From: Nocardioides soli
GTDB lineage: Bacteria > Actinomycetota > Actinomycetes > Propionibacteriales > Nocardioidaceae
Assembly (NCBI RefSeq): GCF_014191495.1
Contig: NZ_JACHWR010000005.1
Location: 186,001-250,000 of the forward strand
Reading direction: 5' to 3'
DNA length: 64,000 bases
Shown here piece after piece: positions 7,698 to 16,184 of the stretch. Made by a program: the position numbers and the translations under genes. Position 1 is the stretch's first letter, and the number at the start of each line of letters is the position of its first letter. A model generated the notes under the pieces. It saw nothing but the letters and a program-made list of their open reading frames with translations. It was not told the origin of the DNA and did no database searches.

Positions 7698-8729
7698 ATG
7701 CCCATCGTCACCCCCGAGAAGTACGCCGAGATGCTGGACGCCGCGAAGGGAGGAGCGTTCGCGTTCCCGGCGATCAACGTGTCCTCCTCGCAGACCCTCA
7801 ACGCGGCCCTGAAGGGCTTCGCCGACGCCGGGGCCGACGGCATCATCCAGGTCTCGACCGGCGGCGCGGAGTACCTCTCCGGCCCGTCGGTGAAGGACAT
7901 GGTCGCCGGCTCGGTCGCGTTCGCGGCGTACGCCGCGGAGGTCGCCAAGAACTACCCGGTCAACATCGCCCTGCACACCGACCACTGCCCCAAGGACAAG
8001 CTCGACGGCTTCGTCCGGCCGCTGCTCGCGATCAGCGAGGAGCGGGTCGCGCGCGGCGAGGCGCCGCTGTTCCAGTCGCACATGTGGGACGGCTCGGCGG
8101 TGCCGCTCGACGAGAACCTCATCATCGCCGAGGAGCTGCTCGACCGCTGCCTCAAGGCCAAGGTGATCCTCGAGATCGAGGTCGGCGTCGTCGGTGGCGA
8201 GGAGGACGGCGTCGAGAACGCCATCAACGACAAGCTCTACTCGACCCCCGAGGACGCCATCGCCACCGCGCGGGCGCTCGGCCACGGCGACCGGGGCTAC
8301 TACATGACCGCGCTGACCTTCGGCAACGTGCACGGCGTCTACAAGCCCGGCAACGTCAAGCTCCGTCCCGAGGTGCTGCAGGAGGCTCAGGCCGCGGTCG
8401 CCGGCGAGTTCGGCCTCCCGGCCGGCTCGAAGCCCTTCCACCTGGTCTTCCACGGCGGCTCCGGCTCGTCGGCCGAGGAGATCGCTGCGGCCGTCGACTA
8501 CGGCGTGGTGAAGATGAACGTCGACACCGATACCCAGTACGCCTTCACCCGCCCGGTCGCCGCGCACATGTTCCAGAACTACGACGGGGTGCTCAAGGTC
8601 GACGGCGAGGTCGGCAACAAGAAGACCTACGACCCCCGCTCGTGGGGCAAGGCCGCCGAGGCCGGCATGGCCGCCCGGGTCGTCGAGGCCTGCGAGAACC
8701 TGCGCTCGGCGGGCAAGTCGATCGGGTGA
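7698..8729 (+). CDS. fba: Class II fructose-bisphosphate aldolase
   Basis: Zinc-dependent aldolase of glycolysis/gluconeogenesis, splitting fructose 1,6-bisphosphate into glyceraldehyde 3-phosphate and dihydroxyacetone phosphate. Metal ligand histidines are in HTDHC (93-97) and near H212 and H252. The phosphate-binding FHGGSGSS follows at 251-258, with NVDTDTQYAF from 274. The 343-aa length fits the long, E. coli FbaA-like subtype used by actinobacteria. ATG 7698 is preferred over an in-frame GTG at 7659 because GAGGAG lies about 10 nt upstream and the family begins MPIVTPE. A perfect hairpin separates it from a convergent transporter. Mycobacterial fba is likewise near DedA and DUF3151 genes. 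Confidence 0.96.
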   Translation: MPIVTPEKYAEMLDAAKGGAFAFPAINVSSSQTLNAALKGFADAGADGIIQVSTGGAEYLSGPSVKDMVAGSVAFAAYAAEVAKNYPVNIALHTDHCPKDKLDGFVRPLLAISEERVARGEAPLFQSHMWDGSAVPLDENLIIAEELLDRCLKAKVILEIEVGVVGGEEDGVENAINDKLYSTPEDAIATARALGHGDRGYYMTALTFGNVHGVYKPGNVKLRPEVLQEAQAAVAGEFGLPAGSKPFHLVFHGGSGSSAEEIAAAVDYGVVKMNVDTDTQYAFTRPVAAHMFQNYDGVLKVDGEVGNKKTYDPRSWGKAAEAGMAARVVEACENLRSAGKSIG

Positions 8730-8760
8730 CCGAGGACCGCGCCGGGCTCACCCGGTGACC

Positions 8761-8798
8761 CGACGCAGGGCGGCGACCGCGGTCGCCGCCCTGCGTCG
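8761..8798. terminator. Perfect 38-bp palindrome, bidirectional terminator
   Basis: CGACGCAGGGCGGCGACCG and its exact reverse complement meet without a spacer, about 30 nt after the fba stop and 20 nt before the stop of the convergent exporter. It can terminate both transcripts. Confidence 0.8.
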
Positions 8799-8818
8799 TC
8801 TGCGGGGTCTCGGCCGGC

Positions 8819-10309
8819 CTACTCGGGGGAGGCCGCCGCGGCCGGGAAGCCGGTGTGTCGGGGCCGCTCGTAGCAGAGCACGGCGACCAGGCCGACCAGC
8901 AGCACGGCGGCGGGCAGCAGCATCGACTGGGCCATCGCGGACGCGAAGTCGTCCATCACCTGCGCCGGCATCGCCCCGGAGCCGGCCGCCTCGGGGCTGC
9001 CGGCCCCGCTGAGACCGAAGTGCGCCAGTCGGGAGTCCATCAGCACCGCGATCGCGGCCGCGCCGAGCACGCCGCCGACCTGGCGGGTGGCGTTGAAGAC
9101 CCCGGCGCCCGCGCCGGCCTGCTGGATCGGCAGGTTGCGCATCGCGGTCGCGGAGACGGGCGACCAGATCGTGGCGTTGCCGACGCCCATCAGGATCATC
9201 GGCAGCACCAGCTGCCACAGGTGGGCGTCGGGCGTCATCTGGGTCGAGAGCCAGAAGAACGACGTCGCGATCATCGTGAAGCCGAAGCCGGCGATCACCC
9301 GCGGGTGCACCGCGTCGGTGAGCCTGCCGACCGGCCGGGCCAGCACGATCACCATGATCGCCATCGGCACCAGCAGCGACGCGGCCTCGGTGGGGGAGTA
9401 CCCCCGCACGGCCTGGGCGTAGATCATGAACGGGAAGCCGATCGAGGTGATCGAGAAGCCCATCACGCTGATCGCGACGTTCGACAGCGAGAAGTTGCGG
9501 TCGCCGAACAGGCCCAGCGGCACCAGCGGCTCGCGGGTGTTGCGGCGCTGCCACAGCACGAACGCCGCGAGCACGACCAGTCCGCCGACGATCATCGCGA
9601 TGATCCATCCGGACCAGGCGTGCTGGTGGCCCTCCTGGATGCCGAACACCAGCAGGAACATGCCGACGCCGGACAGTGCGACGCCGAGCCAGTCGAAGGA
9701 GTGCTGGTGGGTCTCCAGCACCGGCACCAGCCGCAGCGCGAGCACGAAGCCGACGATGCCGACCGGGACGTTGATGAAGAAGATCCACTCCCAGCCCAGC
9801 CCGTCGACCAGCACGCCGCCGAGCAGCGGCCCGACGACCATCGAGACCCCGGAGGTGGCGCCCCACAGCGCCATCGCCTTGCCCCGCTGCGCGGCCGGGA
9901 AGATCCGGGTGATCACCGCCATCGTCTGCGGTGTCATCATCGCCGCGCCGAGGCCCTGGACCACGCGCGCCACGACCAGCGACTCCACGGTCGAGGTCAG
10001 CCCGCAGGCCAGGGAGGCGGCCGTGAACACGGCCAGGCCGATCAGGTAGATGCGCCGGGGGCCGAACCGGTCGCCGAGTCGGCCGGTGATCAGCACGGGC
10101 ACGGCGTACGCGAGCAGGTAGGCGCTGGTCACCCACAGGACGGAGTTCACGTCGGCGCCGAGATCGGTGATGATCGCCGGCGTGGCCACCGAGACGATCG
10201 TCATGTCGACGAGGATCATGAAGAAGCCGAGGCACAGCGCGTAGAGCGCCGGCCAGGGCCGCTTGCCGCCGACGAGCTCGATCGGGGCGGCGGTGGGGGT
10301 CTCGGTCAC
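8819..10309 (-). CDS. MFS drug exporter, DHA2 (EmrB/QacA) type
   Basis: Proton-driven efflux permease of the inner membrane, 496 aa with about 14 hydrophobic segments. The N-terminal half carries the DHA2 hallmarks: FFMILVDMTIVSVATPAI in helix 1, LGDRFGPRRIYLIG (motif A between helices 2 and 3), RVVQGLGAAMMTPQ in helix 4 and LGGVLVDGLGWEWIFFINVP (motif C region, helices 5 and 6). GTG is the likely start. No dedicated regulator is adjacent: the divergent neighbour (38 bp away) is a DUF3151 housekeeping gene. Substrate is unknown. Confidence 0.88.
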   Translation of the reverse strand: MTETPTAAPIELVGGKRPWPALYALCLGFFMILVDMTIVSVATPAIITDLGADVNSVLWVTSAYLLAYAVPVLITGRLGDRFGPRRIYLIGLAVFTAASLACGLTSTVESLVVARVVQGLGAAMMTPQTMAVITRIFPAAQRGKAMALWGATSGVSMVVGPLLGGVLVDGLGWEWIFFINVPVGIVGFVLALRLVPVLETHQHSFDWLGVALSGVGMFLLVFGIQEGHQHAWSGWIIAMIVGGLVVLAAFVLWQRRNTREPLVPLGLFGDRNFSLSNVAISVMGFSITSIGFPFMIYAQAVRGYSPTEAASLLVPMAIMVIVLARPVGRLTDAVHPRVIAGFGFTMIATSFFWLSTQMTPDAHLWQLVLPMILMGVGNATIWSPVSATAMRNLPIQQAGAGAGVFNATRQVGGVLGAAAIAVLMDSRLAHFGLSGAGSPEAAGSGAMPAQVMDDFASAMAQSMLLPAAVLLVGLVAVLCYERPRHTGFPAAAASPE

Positions 10310-10347
10310 AACGGCCAGTCAACACCCGACCATGGACAATTGGCTCC

Positions 10348-10779
10348 ATGAGCTCTCTCAGTGGTCAGGACCTGATGGCGGGACCGCCGCCCACGCTGCT
10401 CCCCGAGGACCCGGCCGCGGCCGACCTGGTGCCCGGCGCGGATGCGATGGACGTCGCCCGCCGGCACCCCGAGTCGCCGTACGCCTGGGCCGCGCTCGCG
10501 ACGGCGGCCGCGGAGGCCGAGGACGACCCGGTGACGATCTACGCCTATGCGCGGGTCGGCTACCACCGCAGCCTCGACCTGCTGCGGCGCAACGGCTGGA
10601 AGGGCCACGGGCCGGTGCCGTGGGAGCACGAGCCGAACCGCGGCTTCCTCACCTGCCTCGCGCTGCTCGCTCTCGCGGCCCGCGCGATCGGCGAGGACGC
10701 CGAGTGGGAGCGCTGCTCGACGTTCTTGCGCGACTCCAGCCCGACGGCGTACGACGAGCTGCTCGGCGACCAGGACTAG
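10348..10779 (+). CDS. DUF3151 family protein
   Basis: 143-aa cytosolic protein of an actinobacterial family with no proven function. Its helical, TPR-like core contains ARRHPESPYAWAALATAA near residue 38, YAYARVGYHRSLDLLRRNGW near 66 and NRGFLTCLALLALAARAIG near 96, the regions conserved in the family. The M. tuberculosis member (Rv0360c) also lies between fba and purA, so the neighbourhood is conserved. A GACAAT box lies 7 nt before the ATG, compatible with leaderless initiation. The following palindrome begins 8 nt after the stop. Confidence 0.82.
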   Translation: MSSLSGQDLMAGPPPTLLPEDPAAADLVPGADAMDVARRHPESPYAWAALATAAAEAEDDPVTIYAYARVGYHRSLDLLRRNGWKGHGPVPWEHEPNRGFLTCLALLALAARAIGEDAEWERCSTFLRDSSPTAYDELLGDQD

Positions 10780-10787
10780 GAAACCGC

Positions 10788-10827
10788 TAGGAAACTGCTG
10801 AACAACGCGTTGTTCGGCAGTTTCCTA
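10788..10827. terminator. 40-bp palindrome that contains the LysR stop codon
   Basis: TAGGAAACTGCTGAACAACG is followed by its near-exact reverse complement. The last TAG on the minus strand is the stop of the LysR gene, and the DUF3151 stop is 8 nt away on the other side. It should terminate both convergent transcripts. Confidence 0.75.
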
Positions 10828-11721
10828 GCCGCCCTTCGCGACCCGGATCAGATCGGCGGCCGCGCCGGCCGGCCGTCGGTGCCGGAGCCAGACGGCGCGG
10901 AGCTCGCGGGACAGGTCGAGCCCGGACACCGCGACCGGGACCAGCTGGCCGGTCGCGACCTCGGCCGCGACCGCGAGCTCGCTGAGCACGGCCGGCGCGG
11001 TGCCGGCCGCGGCGGCGGCCTTGACCGCCGCCGTGCTCGCCAGCTCCAGCCGGGACGCGCCGAGGTCGTGCCCGGCGAGCGCCAGCGCGCGGACCAGGGT
11101 GTCGCGGGTGCCCGAGCCCTCCTCGCGCAGCACCAGGTCGCCGGCGACCAGCTGCTCGGGCGTCACCGGCGTGCGCCGGCGGGCCCAGGGGTGCCCCGGT
11201 GCCACGACGACCACGAGCGCGTCCCGGGCGACCGTCGTCGCGGCGACCGCGCGCGGCACCGTCGGCGACTCCACGAACCCCAGCGGCACCTCGCCGCTGC
11301 CCACCCGGGCCAGCACCTCGACCGAGTTGCCGACCTCGAGGCTGACCCGCAGGTCGGGGTGGGTGCTGCGGAAGCGCGCCAGCCAGGCCGGAGCGAGGTG
11401 CTCGGCCACCGTCAGGCTCGCCGCGACGGTCAGGTGCGCCGCGCGGGCCTCGGCCAGCGAGCGCGCGCCGAGCGTGACCCGGTCGACCCCGGCGAGCGCG
11501 TCGCGGGCCCAGGCGACCACGACCTCGCCCTCGGTGGTGAGCCGTGAGCCGCCGGGCGTACGGACCAGCAGTCGCAGCCCGAGCTGCCGCTCCAGGCGGC
11601 TCAGCGAGCGGCTGGCGTTGGGCTGGGCCATGCCGACCGCGCGGGCGGCGGCACCGAGCGAGCCGGTCTCGGCGACCCGGACCAGCAGGTCCAGGGCGGT
11701 CAGGTCCGGGCGCTCAGGCAT
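10825..11721 (-). CDS. LysR-type transcriptional regulator
   Basis: 298-aa LTTR. The N-terminal winged HTH has TGSLGAAARAVGMAQPNASRS at about 17-37, and the effector domain follows from about residue 88. It is divergent from a YeiH-family gene, the classic arrangement in which an LTTR controls the exporter. An inverted repeat TGATATG-N14-CATATCA lies in the 101-bp gap. TATCAT within it lies 6 nt before the ATG, so the regulator is probably leaderless and autorepressed. The effector is unknown; YeiH neighbours are often CysB- or CysL-like and respond to sulfur compounds. Confidence 0.88.
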   Translation of the reverse strand: MPERPDLTALDLLVRVAETGSLGAAARAVGMAQPNASRSLSRLERQLGLRLLVRTPGGSRLTTEGEVVVAWARDALAGVDRVTLGARSLAEARAAHLTVAASLTVAEHLAPAWLARFRSTHPDLRVSLEVGNSVEVLARVGSGEVPLGFVESPTVPRAVAATTVARDALVVVVAPGHPWARRRTPVTPEQLVAGDLVLREEGSGTRDTLVRALALAGHDLGASRLELASTAAVKAAAAAGTAPAVLSELAVAAEVATGQLVPVAVSGLDLSRELRAVWLRHRRPAGAAADLIRVAKGG

Positions 11722-11728
11722 GCGCCGA

Positions 11729-11756
11729 TGATATGTCCAGCGGTCGACTCATATCA
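11729..11756. promoter_or_regulatory. LysR operator between LTTR and yeiH-like gene
   Basis: Perfect 7-bp inverted repeat TGATATG...CATATCA with a 14-nt spacer, a T-N11-A-type LTTR site. Its left half overlaps the TATCAT -10 box of the LysR gene. Confidence 0.65.
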
Positions 11757-11822
11757 GCAGAGCATGGGTCGAGGCCGGATCGACGGCTACCGCCGACCGG
11801 GCTCCGCCGGAAGGCTGGAGCC

Positions 11823-12815
11823 ATGCTCAGCCGACACGTCGCCGCCCTGCCGGGTCTCGGTCTCGCCGCCGGCGGTGGCGCCGTCGCCCTGGCGGCGCAC
11901 GCCGCGGTGCCGCAGCTGAGTCCGACGCTGGTGGCGATCGTGCTGGGCATCGGGAGCAGCATCGTGCTCGCGGGCCGAGGGGGCGTCGCGAGCACGATGC
12001 GGCCGGGGCTGCGGGTCGCGTCCCGCCGGGTGCTGCGGGTGGGCGTCGCGCTGCTGGGTCTGCAACTGGTGCTGCCGGAGATCCTCGCGCTGGGCTGGCC
12101 GATGCTCGTGGTGATCGCCGGCGTCGTGCTGCTCGGCATCGCCGGCACGCTGGCGCTGGCCCGGCCCCTCGGCGTACCTCCGGAGCGGGCGCTGCTCGTC
12201 GCCTGCGGGTTCTCGATCTGCGGGGCCGCGGCGGTGGCGGCGGTCGAGGGGGTACGCCGCTCCCGCGACGAGGACGTCGCAACGGTCGTGTCGCTGGTGG
12301 TCGTCTTCGGCAGCGTGGCGATGCTGGCGCTGCCGCTCGGCGCCGTCGCGCTGGGGCTCTCGGCGACGGCGGCCGGTGCCTGGGCCGGCGCCTCGGTCCA
12401 CGAGGTCGGCCAGGTCGTGGTGGCCGGCGGCCTCGTGGGCGGCGTCGCCCTCCAGGTGGCGGTCGCGGTCAAGCTCGGCCGGGTGCTGATGCTCGCGCCG
12501 GTGCTGGCCGCCCTCTCGTGGCGGTCGCGCCGGACCCCCCACGACGGCGTACGCCGGCCGCCGCTCGTGCCGGGGTTCGTGCTGGTCTTCGTGGCGGGTG
12601 CGATCCTGCGCACCGCCGCGCCGGTGCCCGCCGGGGTGCTCGACGCCGCCGCACTGGTGCAGTCGGGCGCCCTGGCCGCGGCGATGTTCGCCCTCGGGTG
12701 CGCGCTGGAGGTCGCGGTGCTCCGTCGCACCGGCGGCCGGCTGCTGGGCCTGGCCGCCGCGGCGACCGGCCTGGTGGCCCTGCTCGGCCTGCCGGCAGCG
12801 CTCGTCGCTGGCTAG
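11823..12815 (+). CDS. YeiH/UPF0324 family putative sulfate-type anion exporter
   Basis: 330-aa polytopic membrane protein of the YeiH family (about 10 helices). Diagnostic stretches are LLVACGFSICGAAAVAAVEG near residue 120, GAWAGASVHEVGQVVVAGG near 185, and VGVALLGLQLVLPEIL near 72. Family members are described as putative sulfate exporters and one relative is linked to taurine-derived sulfite export; transport substrate is inferred only. The ATG is preceded by GGAAGGCTGGAG. It is divergent from the LysR gene and probably its target. The stop TAG lies inside a long inverted repeat element. Confidence 0.85.
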   Translation: MLSRHVAALPGLGLAAGGGAVALAAHAAVPQLSPTLVAIVLGIGSSIVLAGRGGVASTMRPGLRVASRRVLRVGVALLGLQLVLPEILALGWPMLVVIAGVVLLGIAGTLALARPLGVPPERALLVACGFSICGAAAVAAVEGVRRSRDEDVATVVSLVVVFGSVAMLALPLGAVALGLSATAAGAWAGASVHEVGQVVVAGGLVGGVALQVAVAVKLGRVLMLAPVLAALSWRSRRTPHDGVRRPPLVPGFVLVFVAGAILRTAAPVPAGVLDAAALVQSGALAAAMFALGCALEVAVLRRTGGRLLGLAAAATGLVALLGLPAALVAG

Positions 12816-12975
12816 ATGACTAATTCCAAGGCCTCGCACGCTGCGCGACGCTCATCATCCGCTCCGGCGGCGTTGCCGACGCTTGAAAGACGTCCAGTCT
12901 GCCGACGCATCGGCGCCTTGCCGGAGCGGCGCTGAGCGCCGCTCGCTTGCACGATCCCTTGGGATGAGTCATCTA
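12812..12975. repeat. Long inverted-repeat element of about 164 bp
   Basis: The ends are CTAGATGACTAATTCCAAGG and, inverted, CTAGATGACTCATCCCAAGG. Homology continues inward for about 60 nt per arm through a shared CGCTCCGGC block. No ORF of interest lies inside. It resembles a small non-autonomous element or large REP-type structure and it supplies the stop codon of the YeiH-like gene. Confidence 0.55.
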
Positions 12976-13006
12976 GTGGCCATCACCGTTGATTCACCAA
13001 GGGTCT

Positions 13007-13094
13007 ACGCACCCAGTGCACGCACCTCGCCGCGTTGGCGACGCTCGGTAGACAACCAGGTATGCCGTCGCGCCGCCGCCTTGCGAGGCACGCA
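13007..13094 (-). repeat. Dispersed GCGTGCCTCGC repeat, copy 1
   Basis: Read on the minus strand it starts GCGTGCCTCGCAAGGCGGCG and ends CGCCAACGCGGCGAGGTGCGTGC followed by a GGGTGCG tail. The same two ends flank a similar-length segment at 23483-23569. Together with the 12812 element this fills the 335-bp gap between the YeiH-like gene and lysS; I see no gene here. Confidence 0.5.
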
Positions 13095-13150
13095 CCCTGA
13101 GCACGGATACCCCCGCCGTATCAACAGCGATGACCACGAGGGTGTTGAGG

Positions 13151-14866
13151 CTAGGCCGGCCGGGTCAGCAGCGACCGCACCTTGTCGGCGCCCAGCGCGA
13201 GGAAGAGCGTCGGCAGCCGCGGCCCGCGGTCGGCGTCCACGAGCAGGTTGTAGAGCAGCCGGAAGAAGTCCCTCTGGTCCTGCTTGACCTGGTCGGTCGG
13301 GGCGTCGTCGAGGCCGAGGCCGCGGGCGAGCTTGGGCACGCCGTAGATCAGCTCGGTGGTCGGCTCGAGCTCGAGGTGGTCGGGCAGCCGGTCGAGCAGC
13401 TGGCCCAGCCAGAGCTCCTCGTCCTCGGAGAGTGCCGCGAGCCGTTCGGCGTCGGCGGTCTCGCGCACCGTCGTGCGGTCCTCGCTCGCCACGAAGTCGG
13501 CCATCCAGGCCATCGCCTTGCCCAGCCGCGGCTGCAGGTCGGTGACCGAGTCGTGCGCGTGGCCGACGTCGCCGACGATCCGGCTGATCAGCTCCGCGCT
13601 CCCGGCGGTGACGTCGGCGACCGACGAGAGCAGCCGGAACGGCACCACGACCGGCGGGGTCGGCAGCGTGCCGGCCGCGGCGGTGGCCGAGGCCCGCTCG
13701 AACGCCAGCACCTGGGCGTCGCGCTTCACCCCGTCGTCGGCCTTGCGACCGAGCGCGTCCCATTCGTCGTAGAGCCGCACGACCTCGGGTCCGAAGTCGA
13801 TGTTGAAGGCCTGCTTGGGCTGCCGGCGCACGTAGAGCCAGCGCAGGATCGGCGCCTCGAGGATCCTCAGCGCGTCGGCCGCGGTCGGTACGCCGCCGGC
13901 CGAGGACGACATCTTCTGCACGCCGGCGAAGCCGACGAAGGCGTACGCGACGTACGACGGGGCGCGGAAGTCGAAGACCCGCTTCACCAGCTCCTTGCCG
14001 ACGGTGTACGACGAGCCGGGGGTGGAGTGGTCGAGCCCGCCCGGCTCGAAGTCGACGCCCTCGTAGGCCCACCGCATCGGCCAGTCGACCTTCCAGACGA
14101 GCTTGCCCTCGTGCTGGGTGGCGACGTTGGTGACGCCCGCGAACCCGCACGAGGAACAGGTGTAGGACAGGTCGGTGGTCTCGTCGTCGTACGCCGTGAT
14201 CTCGACCGTGTCGCGGCCGCACTCGCGGCAGTAGGGCTTGTAGGGGAAGCGGGCGAGGTCGCCGGTGCCGGTCTGCTCGTCCTCCTCGGCGACGGACTCC
14301 TCGAGGGCCGCGGCCTCCTGGTCGCTCTCGGCGACCGGCTCGGCCTTCTTGGTGCGGTGCCTGCCCAGCACCTCCTCGATGACGTCGCGGTGCCGGATCG
14401 CGTGCAGGACCTGCTCGGTGTAGGCGCCGGAGCGGTACTGCTCGGTCTGGGAGACCTCCTCCATCTCGATGCCCATCTCGGCGAGCGCCGAACGCAGCGG
14501 CGCCTTGAAGTGCTCGGCCCACGACTCGTGGCACTCCCACGGGTCGGGCACGGCGGAGAGCGGGCGGCCGATGTGCTCGGCCCAGGAGGGGTCGACGCCG
14601 GCGGGCACCTTGCGGAAGCGGTCGAAGTCGTCCCAGCTGTGCAGGTGACGCACGGCGACGCCGCGGCGGCGGATCTCCTCGGCGACGAAGTGCGGGGTGA
14701 TGAACTCGCGCAGGTTGCCCAGGTGGATGGGGCCCGACGGGCTGGCGCCGGACGCGCAGGTGATCCGGCGGTCGGCGCCCCCGGTCTCGTGCGCGTGGCG
14801 GATCGCGTCGTCGGCGGCGCGGGTGACCCAGTCGTGCGGCTCGCCGGACTGCGCGCCTCGTGCCAT
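13151..14866 (-). CDS. lysS: Class I lysyl-tRNA synthetase
   Basis: Charges tRNA-Lys. This is the archaeal-type class I enzyme, unrelated in fold to the common class II LysRS. The 571-aa protein has a Rossmann start with ITCASGASPSGPIHLGN (HIGH-type motif at 46-51), a zinc-ribbon-like insert with CRECG near 212 and CSSCG near 238, and the KMSSS loop (GVQKMSSSAGG) near 317. An acidic low-complexity insertion sits near 160-185. An AGGAG lies about 9 nt before the ATG, and TAGCGT about 55 nt upstream is the likely -10. Class I LysRS is known from archaea, spirochaetes, some alphaproteobacteria and some actinobacteria. Confidence 0.94.
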   Translation of the reverse strand: MARGAQSGEPHDWVTRAADDAIRHAHETGGADRRITCASGASPSGPIHLGNLREFITPHFVAEEIRRRGVAVRHLHSWDDFDRFRKVPAGVDPSWAEHIGRPLSAVPDPWECHESWAEHFKAPLRSALAEMGIEMEEVSQTEQYRSGAYTEQVLHAIRHRDVIEEVLGRHRTKKAEPVAESDQEAAALEESVAEEDEQTGTGDLARFPYKPYCRECGRDTVEITAYDDETTDLSYTCSSCGFAGVTNVATQHEGKLVWKVDWPMRWAYEGVDFEPGGLDHSTPGSSYTVGKELVKRVFDFRAPSYVAYAFVGFAGVQKMSSSAGGVPTAADALRILEAPILRWLYVRRQPKQAFNIDFGPEVVRLYDEWDALGRKADDGVKRDAQVLAFERASATAAAGTLPTPPVVVPFRLLSSVADVTAGSAELISRIVGDVGHAHDSVTDLQPRLGKAMAWMADFVASEDRTTVRETADAERLAALSEDEELWLGQLLDRLPDHLELEPTTELIYGVPKLARGLGLDDAPTDQVKQDQRDFFRLLYNLLVDADRGPRLPTLFLALGADKVRSLLTRPA

Positions 14867-14984
14867 CGGTGCTGCTCCTGCTGTGGTGGGGACGTCGGGG
14901 CCTCAACGCTACCGGTCGCCCCGGTCCGGAAATGACCCGGACATGACCCGGGACCCGACCCGGGGCACGGCCCTGAATGACGGA

Positions 14985-15019
14985 GTGCCGGGACCACCGC
15001 CCAGTGGCAGTCCCGGCAC
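14985..15019. other. Hairpin in the lysS/regulator divergent region
   Basis: GTGCCGGGACCAC and TCCCGGCAC pair (9 bp plus an inner CCAC/GTGG). The 333-bp region 14867-15199 otherwise holds the lysS promoter and the regulator operator; I see no gene in it. The hairpin could separate divergent transcription or be an operator. Confidence 0.4.
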
Positions 15020-15140
15020 CTCCTGCACGCGCCGAAGCCCCGCTCGACCTCATCCCCCGATGTGGGTCGTGCGGCGTGGTCGCGCCCCGAGATGAACCTC
15101 GCGGCCCCACCTCACGGCGCTTGCGCGCGTGGCGGGATCA

Positions 15141-15198
15141 TGGCACTGACATCTCCGTGCCAGCCCGAGCAAAGTGGCCGCTGGCACTAACATGCCAG
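15141..15198 (+). promoter_or_regulatory. Paired TGGCACT-N-ACAT operator/promoter before HTH regulator
   Basis: Two related inverted repeats precede the gene: TGGCAC-N10-GTGCCA at 15141-15162 and CTGGCACTAACATGCCAG at 15181-15198. The second contains TAACAT, a -10 box 6 nt before the ATG. The layout suggests autoregulation. Confidence 0.5.
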
Positions 15199-15199
15199 G

Positions 15200-16183
15200 A
15201 TGGCCCGCCACCGGACTCTGCTCAGTGCGCTGGGCTACGCCGCCGACGTCGACCGGCTCTACCAGCGGCTGCGGCCGCAGTCGGGCCGCGACCTGGACCG
15301 GGTCGCCGCGGCGATGTTCCGCACCCCCGACGAGCTGATGGCGGAGGCCGGCCCGCTGGTCGAGGCCGGTCTGGTCCACCTGGACGACGGCCGGCTCGAG
15401 GTGGCCGCCCCGGTCGAGGTGCTGCGCGGCGTCGTCGAGTCCCAGGCGGCGTCCGCCGGTCGCGCCCAGCGCCTGCTCGACAGTGTCGGCCAGGCGATCG
15501 AGGTGCTTGCGGCGGAGCAGCAGCTGTCGTCCAGCGCGGACGACGCGACCACCGAGCCGGTGCGCGGCGAGCTGTGGGTCGGCGGCGACGTCTTCAGCCG
15601 GGTGCGCAGCCTGCTGCTCGACCACGACGGCGACCTGCTCTGGCTGCGGCCCGATCAGTGGCGCGGGCCGCGCGAGGACCGGATGATCGACCTGGTCGCG
15701 ACCGTCGTCGCCCGGGGCCGCCGGTCGCGGGCGATCTACCCGATCCGCGCGCTGCACGACGCCCCCGAGGTGCTGGCGGCCCGGCTCCGGGTGGGCGAGC
15801 AGGTGCGGGTGCTGCCCGAGCTGCCCACCCGCCTGCTCGTCGTCGGCGACACCCACGCCGTGATCCCCGAGCCCGTCGGCCTGGCCGACCTGCCGCTCTC
15901 GGTGCTGCGCCAGCGAGGGGTGATCGAGGCGATGCGGATGTGGTTCGAGGAGCTCTGGGGGCGCGCGGCGGTCCCCGCGCTGGAGGAGGCCGAGCCGCTG
16001 GTGGACCTGCGCCGGTTCCTGCTCGAGCAGCTCGCCGAGGGCGCGCACGACGAGCAGATCGCGCGGAAGCTGGGTATCAGCCTGCGCACGGTCCGGCGCC
16101 GCGTGGCCGCGCTGATGACCGAGCTCGGAGCCGACTCGCGGTTCCAGGCGGGGGTCGAGGCCGCCCGGCGCGGCTGGCTCTGA
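15200..16183 (+). CDS. TrmB-like/LuxR-type HTH transcriptional regulator
   Basis: 327-aa DNA-binding protein. The first about 75 residues look like a winged-helix substrate domain of the TrmB kind (LGYAADVDRLYQRL, then DELMAEAGPLVEAGLVHLDD). The middle has a phospholipase-D-like or sensor region without clear active residues. The last 60 residues form a LuxR/GerE-type HTH (AHDEQIARKLGISLRTVRRR at about 282-301). No receiver domain is present. Leaderless start is supported by TAACAT 6 nt upstream. It is divergent from lysS, with a convergent lipid kinase downstream behind a very strong hairpin. Targets are unknown; its own promoter carries matching inverted repeats. Confidence 0.75.
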   Translation: MARHRTLLSALGYAADVDRLYQRLRPQSGRDLDRVAAAMFRTPDELMAEAGPLVEAGLVHLDDGRLEVAAPVEVLRGVVESQAASAGRAQRLLDSVGQAIEVLAAEQQLSSSADDATTEPVRGELWVGGDVFSRVRSLLLDHDGDLLWLRPDQWRGPREDRMIDLVATVVARGRRSRAIYPIRALHDAPEVLAARLRVGEQVRVLPELPTRLLVVGDTHAVIPEPVGLADLPLSVLRQRGVIEAMRMWFEELWGRAAVPALEEAEPLVDLRRFLLEQLAEGAHDEQIARKLGISLRTVRRRVAALMTELGADSRFQAGVEAARRGWL

Positions 16184-16184
16184 G

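Noticed and set aside
13130..14935. 601-aa plus-strand open frame over lysS
   Set aside because: Antisense of a gene with full class I LysRS motifs.
15141..15162. Sigma-54-like -24/-12 promoter (TGGCAC...TGC)
   Set aside because: The spacing does not give a TTGC element at -12, actinobacteria of this kind lack sigma-54, and the sequence is better explained as an inverted repeat.
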